Shown: positions 36,179 through 44,709 of the stretch, piece after piece
Layout: each line of letters begins with the position of its first letter
Numbering within the stretch: the stretch's first letter is position 1
Source: Thalassospira australica
Lineage (GTDB): Bacteria; Pseudomonadota; Alphaproteobacteria; Rhodospirillales; Thalassospiraceae
Direction of reading: 5' to 3'
Length of the DNA stretch: 64,000 nucleotides
Assembly: GCF_000763295.1 (NCBI RefSeq)
Contig: NZ_JRJE01000006.1
Location: 186,001 to 250,000, forward strand
Notes under the pieces: model-generated
What the model was told of the DNA's origin: nothing
The model's database searches: none
What the model saw: only the letters and a program-made list of their open reading frames with translations
Translations under genes and position numbers: made by a program

Positions 36179-36802
36179 GTGAGCAAGAAAAAAGATACCG
36201 TCGATACGAAAAGCACCAAGGCGATAGATCAGGCAACTGCATCCCTTGCGGCAAAAAATGCGGTCAAAAAGAAACAGAAAATAACGCCGATGGGCAGTTC
36301 CGAACGTCGTATGGGGTTGCGCAATGTCGCGCCACTGGTTGGGAACCTTACCCGACCTTTGGTGCGCAAGCGCGGTTTCTTTCAGACCGAGATCATTCTG
36401 CATTGGGGCGAGATCGTCGGACGTGACCTTGAACAATTTACCATGCCGCTGAAATATACCCCGCCGCCCCGGGAAAGCATTGCTGGCGGTACGTTGCTGA
36501 TCCGGGTTGTCGGGCCGGTCGCACTGGAACTGCAGCACCGCATGCCGCAAATTATTGAACGGGTGAACAGCTATTTCGGGTATCGGGCGATCAACAAGAT
36601 TTCGATGCTTCAGGGGGATATATCGCGGCCGGAACGCACGGTTCATCGCCCGCCCAAAGCCCCGGAAGCCGATATTGACGCATCCCGCCAGGCCGATATC
36701 GAAAAAATAGAAGACCCTCACCTGCGAGACGTCCTGACCCGTCTTGGTCGTCACATTGCCGGGGCGACAGGGGGGCTGAAACCCAAAACCGGCAAAAAAT
36801 AA
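36179..36802 (+). CDS. dciA: DciA-like protein (DUF721), replicative helicase loader
   Basis: A 207-residue DUF721 protein. The DciA core covers about residues 45-145 and includes GLRNVAPLVGNLTRPLVRKR, HWGEIVGRDL (the W-x-x-I-V-G motif), LLIRVVGPVALELQH and INSYFGYRAI-like VNSYFGYRAINKI. DciA homologues load the DnaB helicase in bacteria lacking DnaC. The lysine-rich N-terminus and the C-terminal tail look flexible. The GTG at 36179 is favoured because it starts after the mutY divergent start; upstream ATGs would overlap the mutY coding region. A GANTC (36134-36138) lies in the shared gap. Confidence 0.82.
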   Translation: MSKKKDTVDTKSTKAIDQATASLAAKNAVKKKQKITPMGSSERRMGLRNVAPLVGNLTRPLVRKRGFFQTEIILHWGEIVGRDLEQFTMPLKYTPPPRESIAGGTLLIRVVGPVALELQHRMPQIIERVNSYFGYRAINKISMLQGDISRPERTVHRPPKAPEADIDASRQADIEKIEDPHLRDVLTRLGRHIAGATGGLKPKTGKK

Positions 36803-36838
36803 CGGGTCATTTCGGGTTTATGCCCGATAACCCATATC

Positions 36839-36938
36839 GAATCAGTTTCTTGAAATGAACGATCACGGAGTTGCCGCATTTTGTCGGCAACTTGGCGACT
36901 CGTTGGTGCGATAGCCGTTTTAGGGCGTGTGTTGACTC
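36839..36938 (+). promoter_or_regulatory. Three GANTC sites and a hairpin before dsbA
   Basis: GAATC at 36839-36843, GACTC at 36897-36901 and GACTC at 36934-36938 fall within 100 bases, against one expected per 256. Between them is a perfect eight-base hairpin, AGTTGCCG (36869-36876) with CGGCAACT (36885-36892). No T-run follows it. Confidence 0.55.
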
Positions 36939-36961
36939 CCGCGCTGCAACAGGCTTGTAAT
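36932..36961 (+). promoter_or_regulatory. Candidate dsbA-smc promoter with GANTC on the -35
   Basis: TTGACT (36932-36937), 18 bases, TGTAAT (36956-36961): five of six matches in each hexamer. The GACTC site at 36934-36938 covers the last four bases of the -35 and one more. The start point would lie about 22 bases before the TTG start of dsbA. Confidence 0.5.
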
Positions 36962-36990
36962 CACAAAACTTTGTTTTAACGGAGGTTTCC

Positions 36991-37587
36991 TTGCTAAAGG
37001 CGGTTAAGTTTCTTACTGGTGCATTTCTGATGGCGCTTGGCGTTGCAAGTGCGCAGCAGGCACATGCAACAGAATGGAAAGAACATGTATTGGGCGATGC
37101 GAATGCACCGGTCACGATGATTGAATATGCATCTTTGACCTGTCCGCATTGTGCGTCGTTCCACAATGAGGTTCTGCCTGAGATCAAGGAAAAGCTGATT
37201 GATACCGGTAAGCTGAAACTCATTTACCGGGATTATCCGCTTGACGGTATCGCGCTGCGCGCGGCTGCAATTGCACAATGTGCTGGCGAAGGTCGCTATT
37301 TTGGTGTGCTTGGCATGCTGTTCAAATCCCAGATGACCTGGGCGCGTGCACAAGACCCGATCGCCAGCATCAAGGAAGTTGTGCGCTTTGGCGGCATGAC
37401 TAGCGATGCGGTTGATGCCTGCATTGCCGATCAGGAACTGATTGATGGTATCGTGACCTCGCGCATGACCGGCGAACAGGAATTCAATGTTTCCTCGACA
37501 CCAAGCTTCGTCCTTGATGGCGATACAATTGCCGGGTCGCGCGACGCAGAATTCTTTATCGACAAAGTCGAAGACCTTATCGACTAA
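36991..37587 (+). CDS. DsbA-family thiol-disulfide oxidoreductase
   Basis: A 198-residue exported thioredoxin-fold protein. A signal peptide (ending AQQAHATE) is followed by a DsbA-like domain with active site LTCPHCASFHNEVLPE near residues 46-61; the helical insert and the cis-proline VSSTPSFVLDG are present. It probably introduces or transfers disulfides in periplasmic proteins. It starts with TTG at 36991, well placed after GGAGG. A dsbA-like gene just before smc is a recurring alphaproteobacterial arrangement. Confidence 0.9.
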   Translation: MLKAVKFLTGAFLMALGVASAQQAHATEWKEHVLGDANAPVTMIEYASLTCPHCASFHNEVLPEIKEKLIDTGKLKLIYRDYPLDGIALRAAAIAQCAGEGRYFGVLGMLFKSQMTWARAQDPIASIKEVVRFGGMTSDAVDACIADQELIDGIVTSRMTGEQEFNVSSTPSFVLDGDTIAGSRDAEFFIDKVEDLID

Positions 37588-37665
37588 TGAAAACAAATCT
37601 GCCGGACACCGTTTTGTTTTGCGGTGTTCGGCAACAGGGGCAGAAGGTCGGACCGGGGGACATGA

Positions 37666-40600
37666 TTGGTCCAGTTTAAATCGCTAAAGCTGACGGGGTT
37701 TAAATCCTTCGTCGATTCAACAGATCTTCTTGTTGAAGACGGGCTGACAGGTGTTGTCGGCCCGAACGGCTGTGGCAAATCCAATCTTGTCGAAGCGCTG
37801 CGCTGGGTGATGGGCGAAACATCGGCCAAGCAAATGCGTGGCTCGGACATGTCCGACGTGATTTTTGGCGGGACATCTTCCCGCCCTGCCCGGAATGTTG
37901 CCGAAGTCTCGGTGACCCTTGATAATAGCGAGCGCAAGGCGCCCGCGATGTTCAATGACTTCGAAATGCTTGAAGTTACCCGCCGGATCGAACGCGGTGG
38001 GGGATCGAACTATCGCGTTAATGGCAAGGACGTCCGTGCGCGCGATGTTCAATTGCTGTTTGCGGATGCCGCGACCGGTGCGCGATCGAACGCCATGGTT
38101 TCCCAAGGCAAAATCGGCGCGCTGATCGGGGCCAAACCGATCCAGAGACGTCTGATCCTTGAAGAAGCAGCCGGTATTACGGGCCTTCATTCGCGCCGCC
38201 ACGAAGCGGAACTGCGTCTTAAAAATGCCGAACAGAATATGGAACGTCTTGAAGACGTTCTGTTGCAGCTTGATGGGCAGATTGCCAGTTTGCAAAAACA
38301 GGCCCGGCAAGCCGAACGCTATCGCAAGCTTTCCGAAAGCGTGCGTCAGACAGAAGCACTGCTGTTTCACATTCGCTGGACAGAAGCCCAAAAACGTCAG
38401 GAAGATGCGCGTGAATTGCTGGTCGCCGGTGAAAGTGCGGTACGCGATCTGACATCCTCGGTAACAGAGGCAACAACGGTTCAGGCCCATGTGTCTGCAA
38501 GCCTGCCCGATCTGCGTAAAAAAGAAGCCGATGCGGCTGCAGCCCTTCAGCGCCTTTTGATCGAGCGCGAAGGTCTTGATAAAGACAAAACCCAGATCGA
38601 AACCCAGATGAGCCAGCTTCGCGGGCGCATCCAGCAGATTGATGCCGACCTTGCACGTGAAGCCGAACTTGCCAGTGATGCGCAAGGTGCGCTGGAAAAG
38701 CTTAAAAACGAACGCGAAGAACTGAGCCAAGCTCAGGGTGGCGAGGATGATGAGCTGGATGAAGCGCGCGAAATGGCCGCCGAAAAGGCCATGCGCGTTG
38801 AAGAGCTTGAATCCGTAGTTGACGATATGACCAACAAGGTCGCCGAGGAAGAAGCCCGGCTCAAATCTGTCCAGCAGCGCCTAAGCGAATTAAATGCACG
38901 TCGCGCCCGCCTGACGGAACGTCATGACGAAGCGGTGGCAAAACTTGACGACATTCGCATCGAAGCCGACTTCACCGAAGCCCTTGAAGAAGCAAACGAG
39001 CATCTTGAAGAGTGCGAAGAGCTGTGTGAACAGCGCAAGATGGCGGTCGAAGAGGCCGAAATGCGCCTGGCTGAAATGCGGGATCGCGAAGACGGTCTGA
39101 AAACGGCTGAAAACGATGCGCGTGATGCTCTGCGCGATGTTGAAAGCCGCAAGGCCCGGCTGTTGGCCGAAGTTGAGGCGCTTGAAAGCCTGTTGCGTGG
39201 CGGGGATGACGATAAATATCCCGGTGTAATCGAAAATATATCAGTGCAAAGTGGTCTTGAGCTGGCAATGGCGGCTGCCCTTGGCGAAGACCTTGATGCG
39301 CCTGATGCCAGTGACGCCGCGATGCATTGGTTTGCGGTCGACCCGGCAACCGATGATCCAGCCTTGCCCGATGGGGTGACCGCCCTTGCAAAATATGTTG
39401 AAGCACCGGCGTTGCTGAACCGTCGCCTGTGGCAAATCGGCATTGTCGAAGACGAGGCAACCGGGAACTTTTTGGCCAAAACGCTTAAGGTCGGGCAACG
39501 TCTTGTATCGCGTGAAGGCGCGCTTTGGCGTTGGGACGGCTATCGTATTCTGGCTGGTGCCGAACTTCCGGCAGCGGTTCGCCTGCGCCAGCGAAACCGT
39601 CTTGAAGAACTGCGTACTGAGCTTGAAGAAGTCGATGCTGTGGTTGAAGCCGCAGCCGAGCGTGCTGAAATCGCCAGCGAAAATGTCGAACGCCTTGACG
39701 AAGAAATCGAGGCCGCACGTACTGCTGAACAAGAAGCACACCGGGCCGTGCGGGATGCGGAAAATACGGTGGCATCCGCCCGCGAAGAAATTGCCAATAT
39801 CAAACGCGATGCCAGTGCGATTGAAAGCCGCCTTCAGAACGCCGAAGAGGCCGAAAAACGCGCACGGCAAGACCTTGATGAACTGATTGCCGAACAGGAA
39901 GAACTAGCAAGCCTGCCCGAAGAAAGCAGCGAAGGCCTGATGGAAATCAAGGCCGAATTGATTGAAAAACGTGCCAACCTGGCAGATGCGCGCGCCGACC
40001 AGATGGAAGCACGCAGCCTGCTTGAACGTATGCAAAGTGCGATGTCAGGTCGGCGCAAGCGTCTTGAATTTGTCGAAAACGAAATTGCCACCTGGAACGA
40101 ACGTGCATCGGGTGCGGGCGAACGCGTTGCCGAGCTTCGCGAACGTCAGGAAGAAGCGCGGATGGAGATCGAAGAGCTTGAAGTCAAGCCTGAAGAGATC
40201 GAAGAACGCCGTGCGATCCTGTCTGACCGGATCGAGCTTTCCGATCAAACACGCAAAGAGGCTGCCGATGAATTGCAGCGTGCCGAAAACGCCTTGCGCG
40301 AAGCTGACCAGAACCTGAAAGAAGCCGAACAAAAATTGGCCGAAGCCCGTGAAGGTCGGGTGCGCTGCGAAGCCCTGCTTGAACAGGCAGAACAACATCG
40401 TCGCGACTTGATCGAACGTATTCGTGAACGGGTGAATGCCACACCGGATCAATTGGTTGAATTGGGTCAGATTGATCTGACCAAGGACCTGCCAAGCGAA
40501 GGCGATATTGAAGCCCGCCTGCAACGCCAGACGCGTGAACGTGAAAATCTTGGTGCGGTTAACCTGCGTGCCGAAGTTGAACTGGCCGAAATGCAGGAAC

Positions 40601-41199
40601 AAAAAGACACGATGGTGTCTGAACGCGATGATTTGATTGCTGCAATTGAAAAGCTGCGCAATGGCATCAATCAGCTCAACCGCGAAGCCCGTGCACGTTT
40701 GAAAACGGCCTTTGACGAAGTTGACAAACATTTCCAGCAGTTGTTTGTCCGGTTGTTTGGTGGTGGTGGCGCGCATTTGATGCTGACCGAGGCAGATGAC
40801 CCCCTTGAAGCCGGGCTTGAGATTTTGGCATCCCCGCCGGGCAAGAAACTGCAACATCTGTCGCTTCTTTCCGGGGGGGAGCAGGCATTAACCGCCGTCG
40901 CCCTGCTGTTTGCGGTGTTCCTGACCAATCCGGCACCGATTTGCGTGCTTGATGAGGTTGATGCACCGCTTGATGATGCCAACGTTGACCGGTTCTGCAA
41001 GCTGCTGGAGGCCATTGGCCGTCATGCCAATACCCGTTTCCTTGTGATCACCCACCATCGCATGACCATGGCGCGGATGAACCGCCTGTTTGGGGTGACG
41101 ATGGCAGAACGCGGCGTATCATCGCTGGTATCCGTCGATCTGCATCAGGCAGAGGTCTATTCGAAAAAAGAACAGACCGAACTCGATTTCACCGGCTAA
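37666..41199 (+). CDS. smc: Chromosome segregation protein SMC
   Basis: A 1177-residue SMC ATPase that organises and segregates the chromosome. Walker A is GPNGCGKSN near residue 32; coiled coils run to about 505 and from 650 to 1000; the hinge lies about 510-650 (KYPGVIENISVQSGLELAMA near its start); the signature LLSGGEQALTAV is near 1067 and Walker B ICVLDEVDAPLD near 1094. The frame begins with TTG at 37666 after GGGGGA; there is no ATG in frame near it. An out-of-frame ATG at 37662 opens a five-codon frame overlapping the start. The ScpA/ScpB partners are not here. Confidence 0.96.
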   Translation: MVQFKSLKLTGFKSFVDSTDLLVEDGLTGVVGPNGCGKSNLVEALRWVMGETSAKQMRGSDMSDVIFGGTSSRPARNVAEVSVTLDNSERKAPAMFNDFEMLEVTRRIERGGGSNYRVNGKDVRARDVQLLFADAATGARSNAMVSQGKIGALIGAKPIQRRLILEEAAGITGLHSRRHEAELRLKNAEQNMERLEDVLLQLDGQIASLQKQARQAERYRKLSESVRQTEALLFHIRWTEAQKRQEDARELLVAGESAVRDLTSSVTEATTVQAHVSASLPDLRKKEADAAAALQRLLIEREGLDKDKTQIETQMSQLRGRIQQIDADLAREAELASDAQGALEKLKNEREELSQAQGGEDDELDEAREMAAEKAMRVEELESVVDDMTNKVAEEEARLKSVQQRLSELNARRARLTERHDEAVAKLDDIRIEADFTEALEEANEHLEECEELCEQRKMAVEEAEMRLAEMRDREDGLKTAENDARDALRDVESRKARLLAEVEALESLLRGGDDDKYPGVIENISVQSGLELAMAAALGEDLDAPDASDAAMHWFAVDPATDDPALPDGVTALAKYVEAPALLNRRLWQIGIVEDEATGNFLAKTLKVGQRLVSREGALWRWDGYRILAGAELPAAVRLRQRNRLEELRTELEEVDAVVEAAAERAEIASENVERLDEEIEAARTAEQEAHRAVRDAENTVASAREEIANIKRDASAIESRLQNAEEAEKRARQDLDELIAEQEELASLPEESSEGLMEIKAELIEKRANLADARADQMEARSLLERMQSAMSGRRKRLEFVENEIATWNERASGAGERVAELRERQEEARMEIEELEVKPEEIEERRAILSDRIELSDQTRKEAADELQRAENALREADQNLKEAEQKLAEAREGRVRCEALLEQAEQHRRDLIERIRERVNATPDQLVELGQIDLTKDLPSEGDIEARLQRQTRERENLGAVNLRAEVELAEMQEQKDTMVSERDDLIAAIEKLRNGINQLNREARARLKTAFDEVDKHFQQLFVRLFGGGGAHLMLTEADDPLEAGLEILASPPGKKLQHLSLLSGGEQALTAVALLFAVFLTNPAPICVLDEVDAPLDDANVDRFCKLLEAIGRHANTRFLVITHHRMTMARMNRLFGVTMAERGVSSLVSVDLHQAEVYSKKEQTELDFTG

Positions 41200-41247
41200 A
41201 GCACGTAGCGGTGCACAAATCCACTCAGCCGGACCTTCTTTCACCCT

Positions 41248-41286
41248 GCTGCGTCAAAGGGACTGATTTTTGTTGGTCCCCGCAGC
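41248..41286. other. Hairpin downstream of smc
   Basis: GCTGCG (41248-41253) and GGGAC (41259-41263) pair with the continuous arm GTCCCCGCAGC (41276-41286), with a five-base bulge and a T-rich loop. No T-run follows, so ordinary termination is uncertain. The rest of the 264-base gap shows a GACTC at 41397 and no gene. Confidence 0.4.
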
Positions 41287-41463
41287 ATTAAACGATGCCC
41301 CGCATTGTCGTGCGTGCTGTGCCTCACCAAATGACACATCAAAGGCAAACAAAGTGACGCAGTTTTAAGGCTAGATGCCCTAAAGCGTGTTTCCGGACTC
41401 TTAATATTCTGATAGGGCCGGGGTGTTACACCTTAATGAAACTCATATTCTGCGAAGGCCCTG

Positions 41464-42795
41464 ATGTCCCAAAAAGTACGCGAGCTCTACGAACAGTTCC
41501 CCTATCCGTTGCGTGACCCGCATCAGGAAAAAGACCGTTTGTTGATGCCACCGCTTGATACCCTGTCGCGGGTCAATCATTACTGCTTTGGTGGGGCGAA
41601 GAACTTTGACGAAGGTTTTCGTGCACTTGTCGCAGGCGGTGGTACTGGCGATTCCATGATCTGGCTTGGCGAACAATTGCGCGATGTTGGCGGTACTGTC
41701 ACCTATCTTGAGCCGTCCGGGGCCAGCACAAAGGTGGCGCGATCACGGGCCGAAGCGCGTGGTTTGACCAACGTTACTTATGTAAACCAAACGATCTCGG
41801 AGTTTGCAAAATCCAAACCTGAACCATTTGATTACATCAATTGTGCGGGGGTTTTACACCATCTGGAAAACCCCGAAGAAGGCCTGCGTGATTTGACGTC
41901 GGTTCTGAAGGCCGATGGTGCTTTGGGGGTGATGGTTTATGGCCAGCACGGTCGGCTTGCAGTGACGGAATGGCGCAAAATGATCAAACCGCTGTTGGCA
42001 GGCAAGGATTTGACAGAGCAATTGGCGTTAACCCGAACGCTGTTGTCATCACTTCCCGAAGATAACATGCTGCTTAAACTGGGCGGTGGTCCGGGGTTTA
42101 TCAAAGGGTTGCTTGAAAACGATCCGGAAATTGTCGATCTGCTGCTTCATCCGGTTGAATGCGCTTATGATGTTCATGGGGTCTATGATTTTGCTGCGTC
42201 TGCTGACTTGCATGTGGCAGCATTTACCGGGTTCTTTGGGTTTGGCGGCACCGGAAAGGCTCATTACAGCATTGAAAATCTGGTGCGTGATCCTGTTGTG
42301 CTGCGCGACCTTGGGGCAAAGCCGTTGCGTGAACAACAGGCTTTTTGTGAACGGTTTAGCGGGGCAATGCCGCTTCATGCGTTTTACCTGACCCGCAAAG
42401 ACAAAGCACAAAGTGCGGATATCTTGCCCGATGCGGAACGTGCGCCCTATTTCTTTGTGCCGCCAAACGAGACCTTCTTTGATGATCTGAGCACATTGGC
42501 CGGTCAGCCCGTTTTGATAGAGGATGGCAGTGGGAATGCCGTGGATCTGACCGGTGGGCCGGATTTGGCGCGTCTGCTGTCTGTTTTTGACGGAAAGAAT
42601 TCTGTTGCGCAGCTTGTGGCGATTTTGCGTGACGAAATCCTTGATACCCAGCCGATTGATATGAATTCAATTGCCATCAACACGTTGGGTGCGGTGTGGG
42701 CGTTGTTCCATAAGTTCGACTGGATGTTGGCAGCCAATCCGGATGGTTGGCAAAAAGTCGATGGGGAAAGAACGCTTAGTGTTCGCAAGCAATAA
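41464..42795 (+). CDS. Two-domain class I SAM-dependent methyltransferase
   Basis: A 443-residue protein. It starts with YEQFPYPLRD, a motif seen before some methyltransferase domains. The SAM motif is VAGGGTGDSMIWLGEQL near residue 56, followed by YLEPSGASTKVAR and a post-motif INCAGVLHHLENPEEGL near 135. After the methyltransferase and a helical middle there is a C-terminal segment, about residues 335-420, with LARLLSVFDGKNSVAQLV, similar in pattern to PqqD-like winged-helix domains that hold peptides. Substrate is unknown. ATG at 41464 follows GAAGG. Confidence 0.8.
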   Translation: MSQKVRELYEQFPYPLRDPHQEKDRLLMPPLDTLSRVNHYCFGGAKNFDEGFRALVAGGGTGDSMIWLGEQLRDVGGTVTYLEPSGASTKVARSRAEARGLTNVTYVNQTISEFAKSKPEPFDYINCAGVLHHLENPEEGLRDLTSVLKADGALGVMVYGQHGRLAVTEWRKMIKPLLAGKDLTEQLALTRTLLSSLPEDNMLLKLGGGPGFIKGLLENDPEIVDLLLHPVECAYDVHGVYDFAASADLHVAAFTGFFGFGGTGKAHYSIENLVRDPVVLRDLGAKPLREQQAFCERFSGAMPLHAFYLTRKDKAQSADILPDAERAPYFFVPPNETFFDDLSTLAGQPVLIEDGSGNAVDLTGGPDLARLLSVFDGKNSVAQLVAILRDEILDTQPIDMNSIAINTLGAVWALFHKFDWMLAANPDGWQKVDGERTLSVRKQ

Positions 42796-43156
42796 CACCT
42801 TGATGACCTGGTGGGGCGAAGGGTGCCTGTCAGATTTCGTGAATCGGGTTTTCACAATGGGATAAATGCACCGACTTTTTCCTGTTTTGCCGTAAACGGT
42901 GTTTTACGCGGGCAATTTACCGGGTTGGCGGGAAAATCATGGAAATTGTTGTCGGGGGCCAGAAGGGGCGTCAAACAGGCAGGAATCAAGGGAAACTGCC
43001 GGTTGCGGATGATGTTGCCGTAGCACGGATAACCGTGATGACTGCGACTATTGCCTAACTTCAAAAGTGTTTTCCTTCACATTTTGTGGATTAAGGCATT
43101 GAAGTAAATTGATTTATAGTCATTTTGATGGGTGGGGAAAGGCCGGGTTTTACAGC
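42796..43156. other. Long non-coding gap before the F0 operon
   Basis: About 360 bases between the methyltransferase stop and the atp promoter. Frames here are short and lack ribosome binding sites. Two GAATC sites (42841-42845, 42983-42987) occur. I see no hairpin with a T-run, no tRNA and no convincing gene. Confidence 0.5.
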
Positions 43157-43185
43157 TTGACAGCCCATGGGGTGCTAAGTATGTT
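43157..43185 (+). promoter_or_regulatory. Strong candidate promoter of the F0 operon
   Basis: Perfect TTGACA at 43157-43162, exactly 17 bases, then TATGTT at 43180-43185 (four of six). The start point would be about 50 bases before the atpI ATG at 43240. Confidence 0.7.
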
Positions 43186-43239
43186 GCCCGCGCATTTCCT
43201 TGCGACGTCTGCAGGGCTGCCACAGCGGGGTTCACCACA

Positions 43240-43593
43240 ATGAGCGATGATAAAGATCGCGCTTCATTAGAAGAGCTTGAAAGCAAGTTGGCCGCCGTAA
43301 AAGGCAAGCGTGAAGAATTGCACAGCCCGAACCGGGCGACTGGCAAACCATCCCAAGGGATGGCGCTTGGCATGAGGATTTCGGCGGAAATGATCGCTGC
43401 GGTTCTTGTTGGCTTGCTGATTGGCTGGGCGCTGGATCGGGTGCTTGATACGACACCTTGGCTGATTGTTCTGTTTGTCTTTCTCGGAGCAGGGGCTGGA
43501 GGTTTGAACGCTTATCGCGTTGCCAAGGGATATGACAGTGCTGTCGGACTTGGTCGTGCGATGAGGGAGCGCAAGCAGGGGGACGAGGATTGA
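43240..43593 (+). CDS. atpI: ATP synthase subunit I
   Basis: A 117-residue protein with a charged N-terminal half (SLEELESKLAAVKGKREEL) and two transmembrane helices, about residues 49-68 and 76-95. AtpI helps assemble the c-ring. The ATG at 43240, after GCGGGG, gives the normal size; the frame extends back into the promoter to 43132. It leads the operon, as in other alphaproteobacteria. Confidence 0.9.
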   Translation: MSDDKDRASLEELESKLAAVKGKREELHSPNRATGKPSQGMALGMRISAEMIAAVLVGLLIGWALDRVLDTTPWLIVLFVFLGAGAGGLNAYRVAKGYDSAVGLGRAMRERKQGDED

Positions 43594-43627
43594 CCTCGAA
43601 GCCTGATAATATTGAGCGAGGATTACG

Positions 43628-44350
43628 GTGGCTGGACCGCTAGAGCAGTTTGAAATCAAACCCCTGGCCGAACTTTCGGTTGCTGGTATTGATATTTCCT
43701 TCACCAACTCCGCACTCTGGATGGTGTTCGCAGCCGTTCTGGTAACCTGCTTCATGACGCTGTCGATGCGTCGTGGTGCATTGGTTCCGGGGCGCTGGCA
43801 GGGTGCTGCCGAGGTGATGTATGAGTTCGTCGCCAATATGCTCAAGGACAACGTTGGCAGTGCCGGGCGCAAATATTTCCCGTTCATCTTCACGCTGTTC
43901 ATGTTCGTTATGTTCGGGAACCTGCTTGGCATGATCCCGCACAGCTTCACATTTACGAGCCACATCGCAGTTAACTTTGCGCTGGCTTTGGTGATTTTCA
44001 TTGGTGTGACGGTCATCGGCTTTATGCGTCATGGTACGCATTACTTTCGGATGTTCTTCCCCGAAGGCGCGCCGATTGCGACCGCGATCATTCTGGTCCC
44101 GATTGAAATCATCTCCTATTTCTCTCGTCCGTTCAGCCTGGCGATCCGACTGTTTGCAAACATGACGGTTGGTCACATCATGCTGAAAGTTATCGGTGGG
44201 TTCGTCGGCCTGATTGGCATTCTTGGCGTGCTTCCCTTTGCGTTGTTGACGGGGATTACTGTTCTGGAGTTCGGCATTGCTGCGCTTCAGGCTTATGTGT
44301 TCACAATTCTCACCTGCATCTATCTCCATGATGCAATCCACATGCACTGA
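43628..44350 (+). CDS. atpB: ATP synthase F0 subunit a
   Basis: A 240-residue subunit forming the proton half-channels of F0. Five or six helices are visible. The essential arginine lies in RPFSLAIRLFANMTVGH near residue 175, and EFGIAALQAYVFTILTCIYL holds channel residues near the C-terminus. It starts with GTG at 43628 after GAGG. The operon contains only F0 genes; F1 genes must lie elsewhere, a usual alphaproteobacterial split. Confidence 0.96.
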   Translation: MAGPLEQFEIKPLAELSVAGIDISFTNSALWMVFAAVLVTCFMTLSMRRGALVPGRWQGAAEVMYEFVANMLKDNVGSAGRKYFPFIFTLFMFVMFGNLLGMIPHSFTFTSHIAVNFALALVIFIGVTVIGFMRHGTHYFRMFFPEGAPIATAIILVPIEIISYFSRPFSLAIRLFANMTVGHIMLKVIGGFVGLIGILGVLPFALLTGITVLEFGIAALQAYVFTILTCIYLHDAIHMH

Positions 44351-44410
44351 TGTGTGTGGTTTGGTGTGATCTCTTCTGATTGCCTTTAAGAAATTCGAAA
44401 GGGTGAAGTT

Positions 44411-44635
44411 ATGGAACTCGATGCTGCTAAGATGATCGGTGCTGGCCTGGCTGCTATTGGCATGATTGGTGCCGGTATCGGTGTTGGTAACATCTGGTCG
44501 AGCCTGATTGCGACTGTTGGCCGTAACCCGGCTGCAAAAGGCGACGTGGAACTGTATGGCTGGATCGGCTTTGCCGTTACCGAAGCTATTGCACTGTTCG
44601 CACTTGTCGTTGCGCTGATCGTTCTGTTCGTCTAA
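44411..44635 (+). CDS. atpE: ATP synthase F0 subunit c
   Basis: A 74-residue hairpin of two membrane helices that forms the rotor ring. The glycine-rich first helix contains GAGIGVGNIWSS, the loop is RNPAAKGD, and the proton-carrying glutamate is in AVTEAIALFALV near residue 57. Surrounding residues indicate proton rather than sodium use. AAAGGG precedes the ATG. A strong hairpin follows the stop, likely to favour high c-subunit output. Confidence 0.97.
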   Translation: MELDAAKMIGAGLAAIGMIGAGIGVGNIWSSLIATVGRNPAAKGDVELYGWIGFAVTEAIALFALVVALIVLFV

Positions 44636-44662
44636 TCGGCGCCTTTTGAGCGAATACTCGGC

Positions 44663-44685
44663 CCGGCGAGGGTCCCCCTCGCCGG
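44663..44685 (+). other. GC-rich intercistronic hairpin between atpE and atpF'
   Basis: CCGGCGAGGG (44663-44672) and CCCTCGCCGG (44676-44685) form a perfect ten-base stem with a three-base loop, 27 bases after the atpE stop. There is no T-run. It probably stabilises the upstream atpE message or slows reading into atpF', fitting the high copy number of subunit c. Confidence 0.8.
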
Positions 44686-44709
44686 TGTCGTTGAATTCGG
44701 GAGTAGGCT

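Noticed and set aside
37717-38730. 337-codon open frame antisense to smc, and similar long antisense frames at 39241-39870 and 40045-40857
   Set aside because: They lie fully opposite the well-supported smc gene, whose codon bias (few T at codon third positions in the antisense reading) opens such frames. No ribosome binding site and no recognisable domain.
42811-43023. 70-codon frame in the gap before the F0 operon
   Set aside because: No ribosome binding site, composition unlike neighbouring proteins, and no recognisable feature; likely chance.
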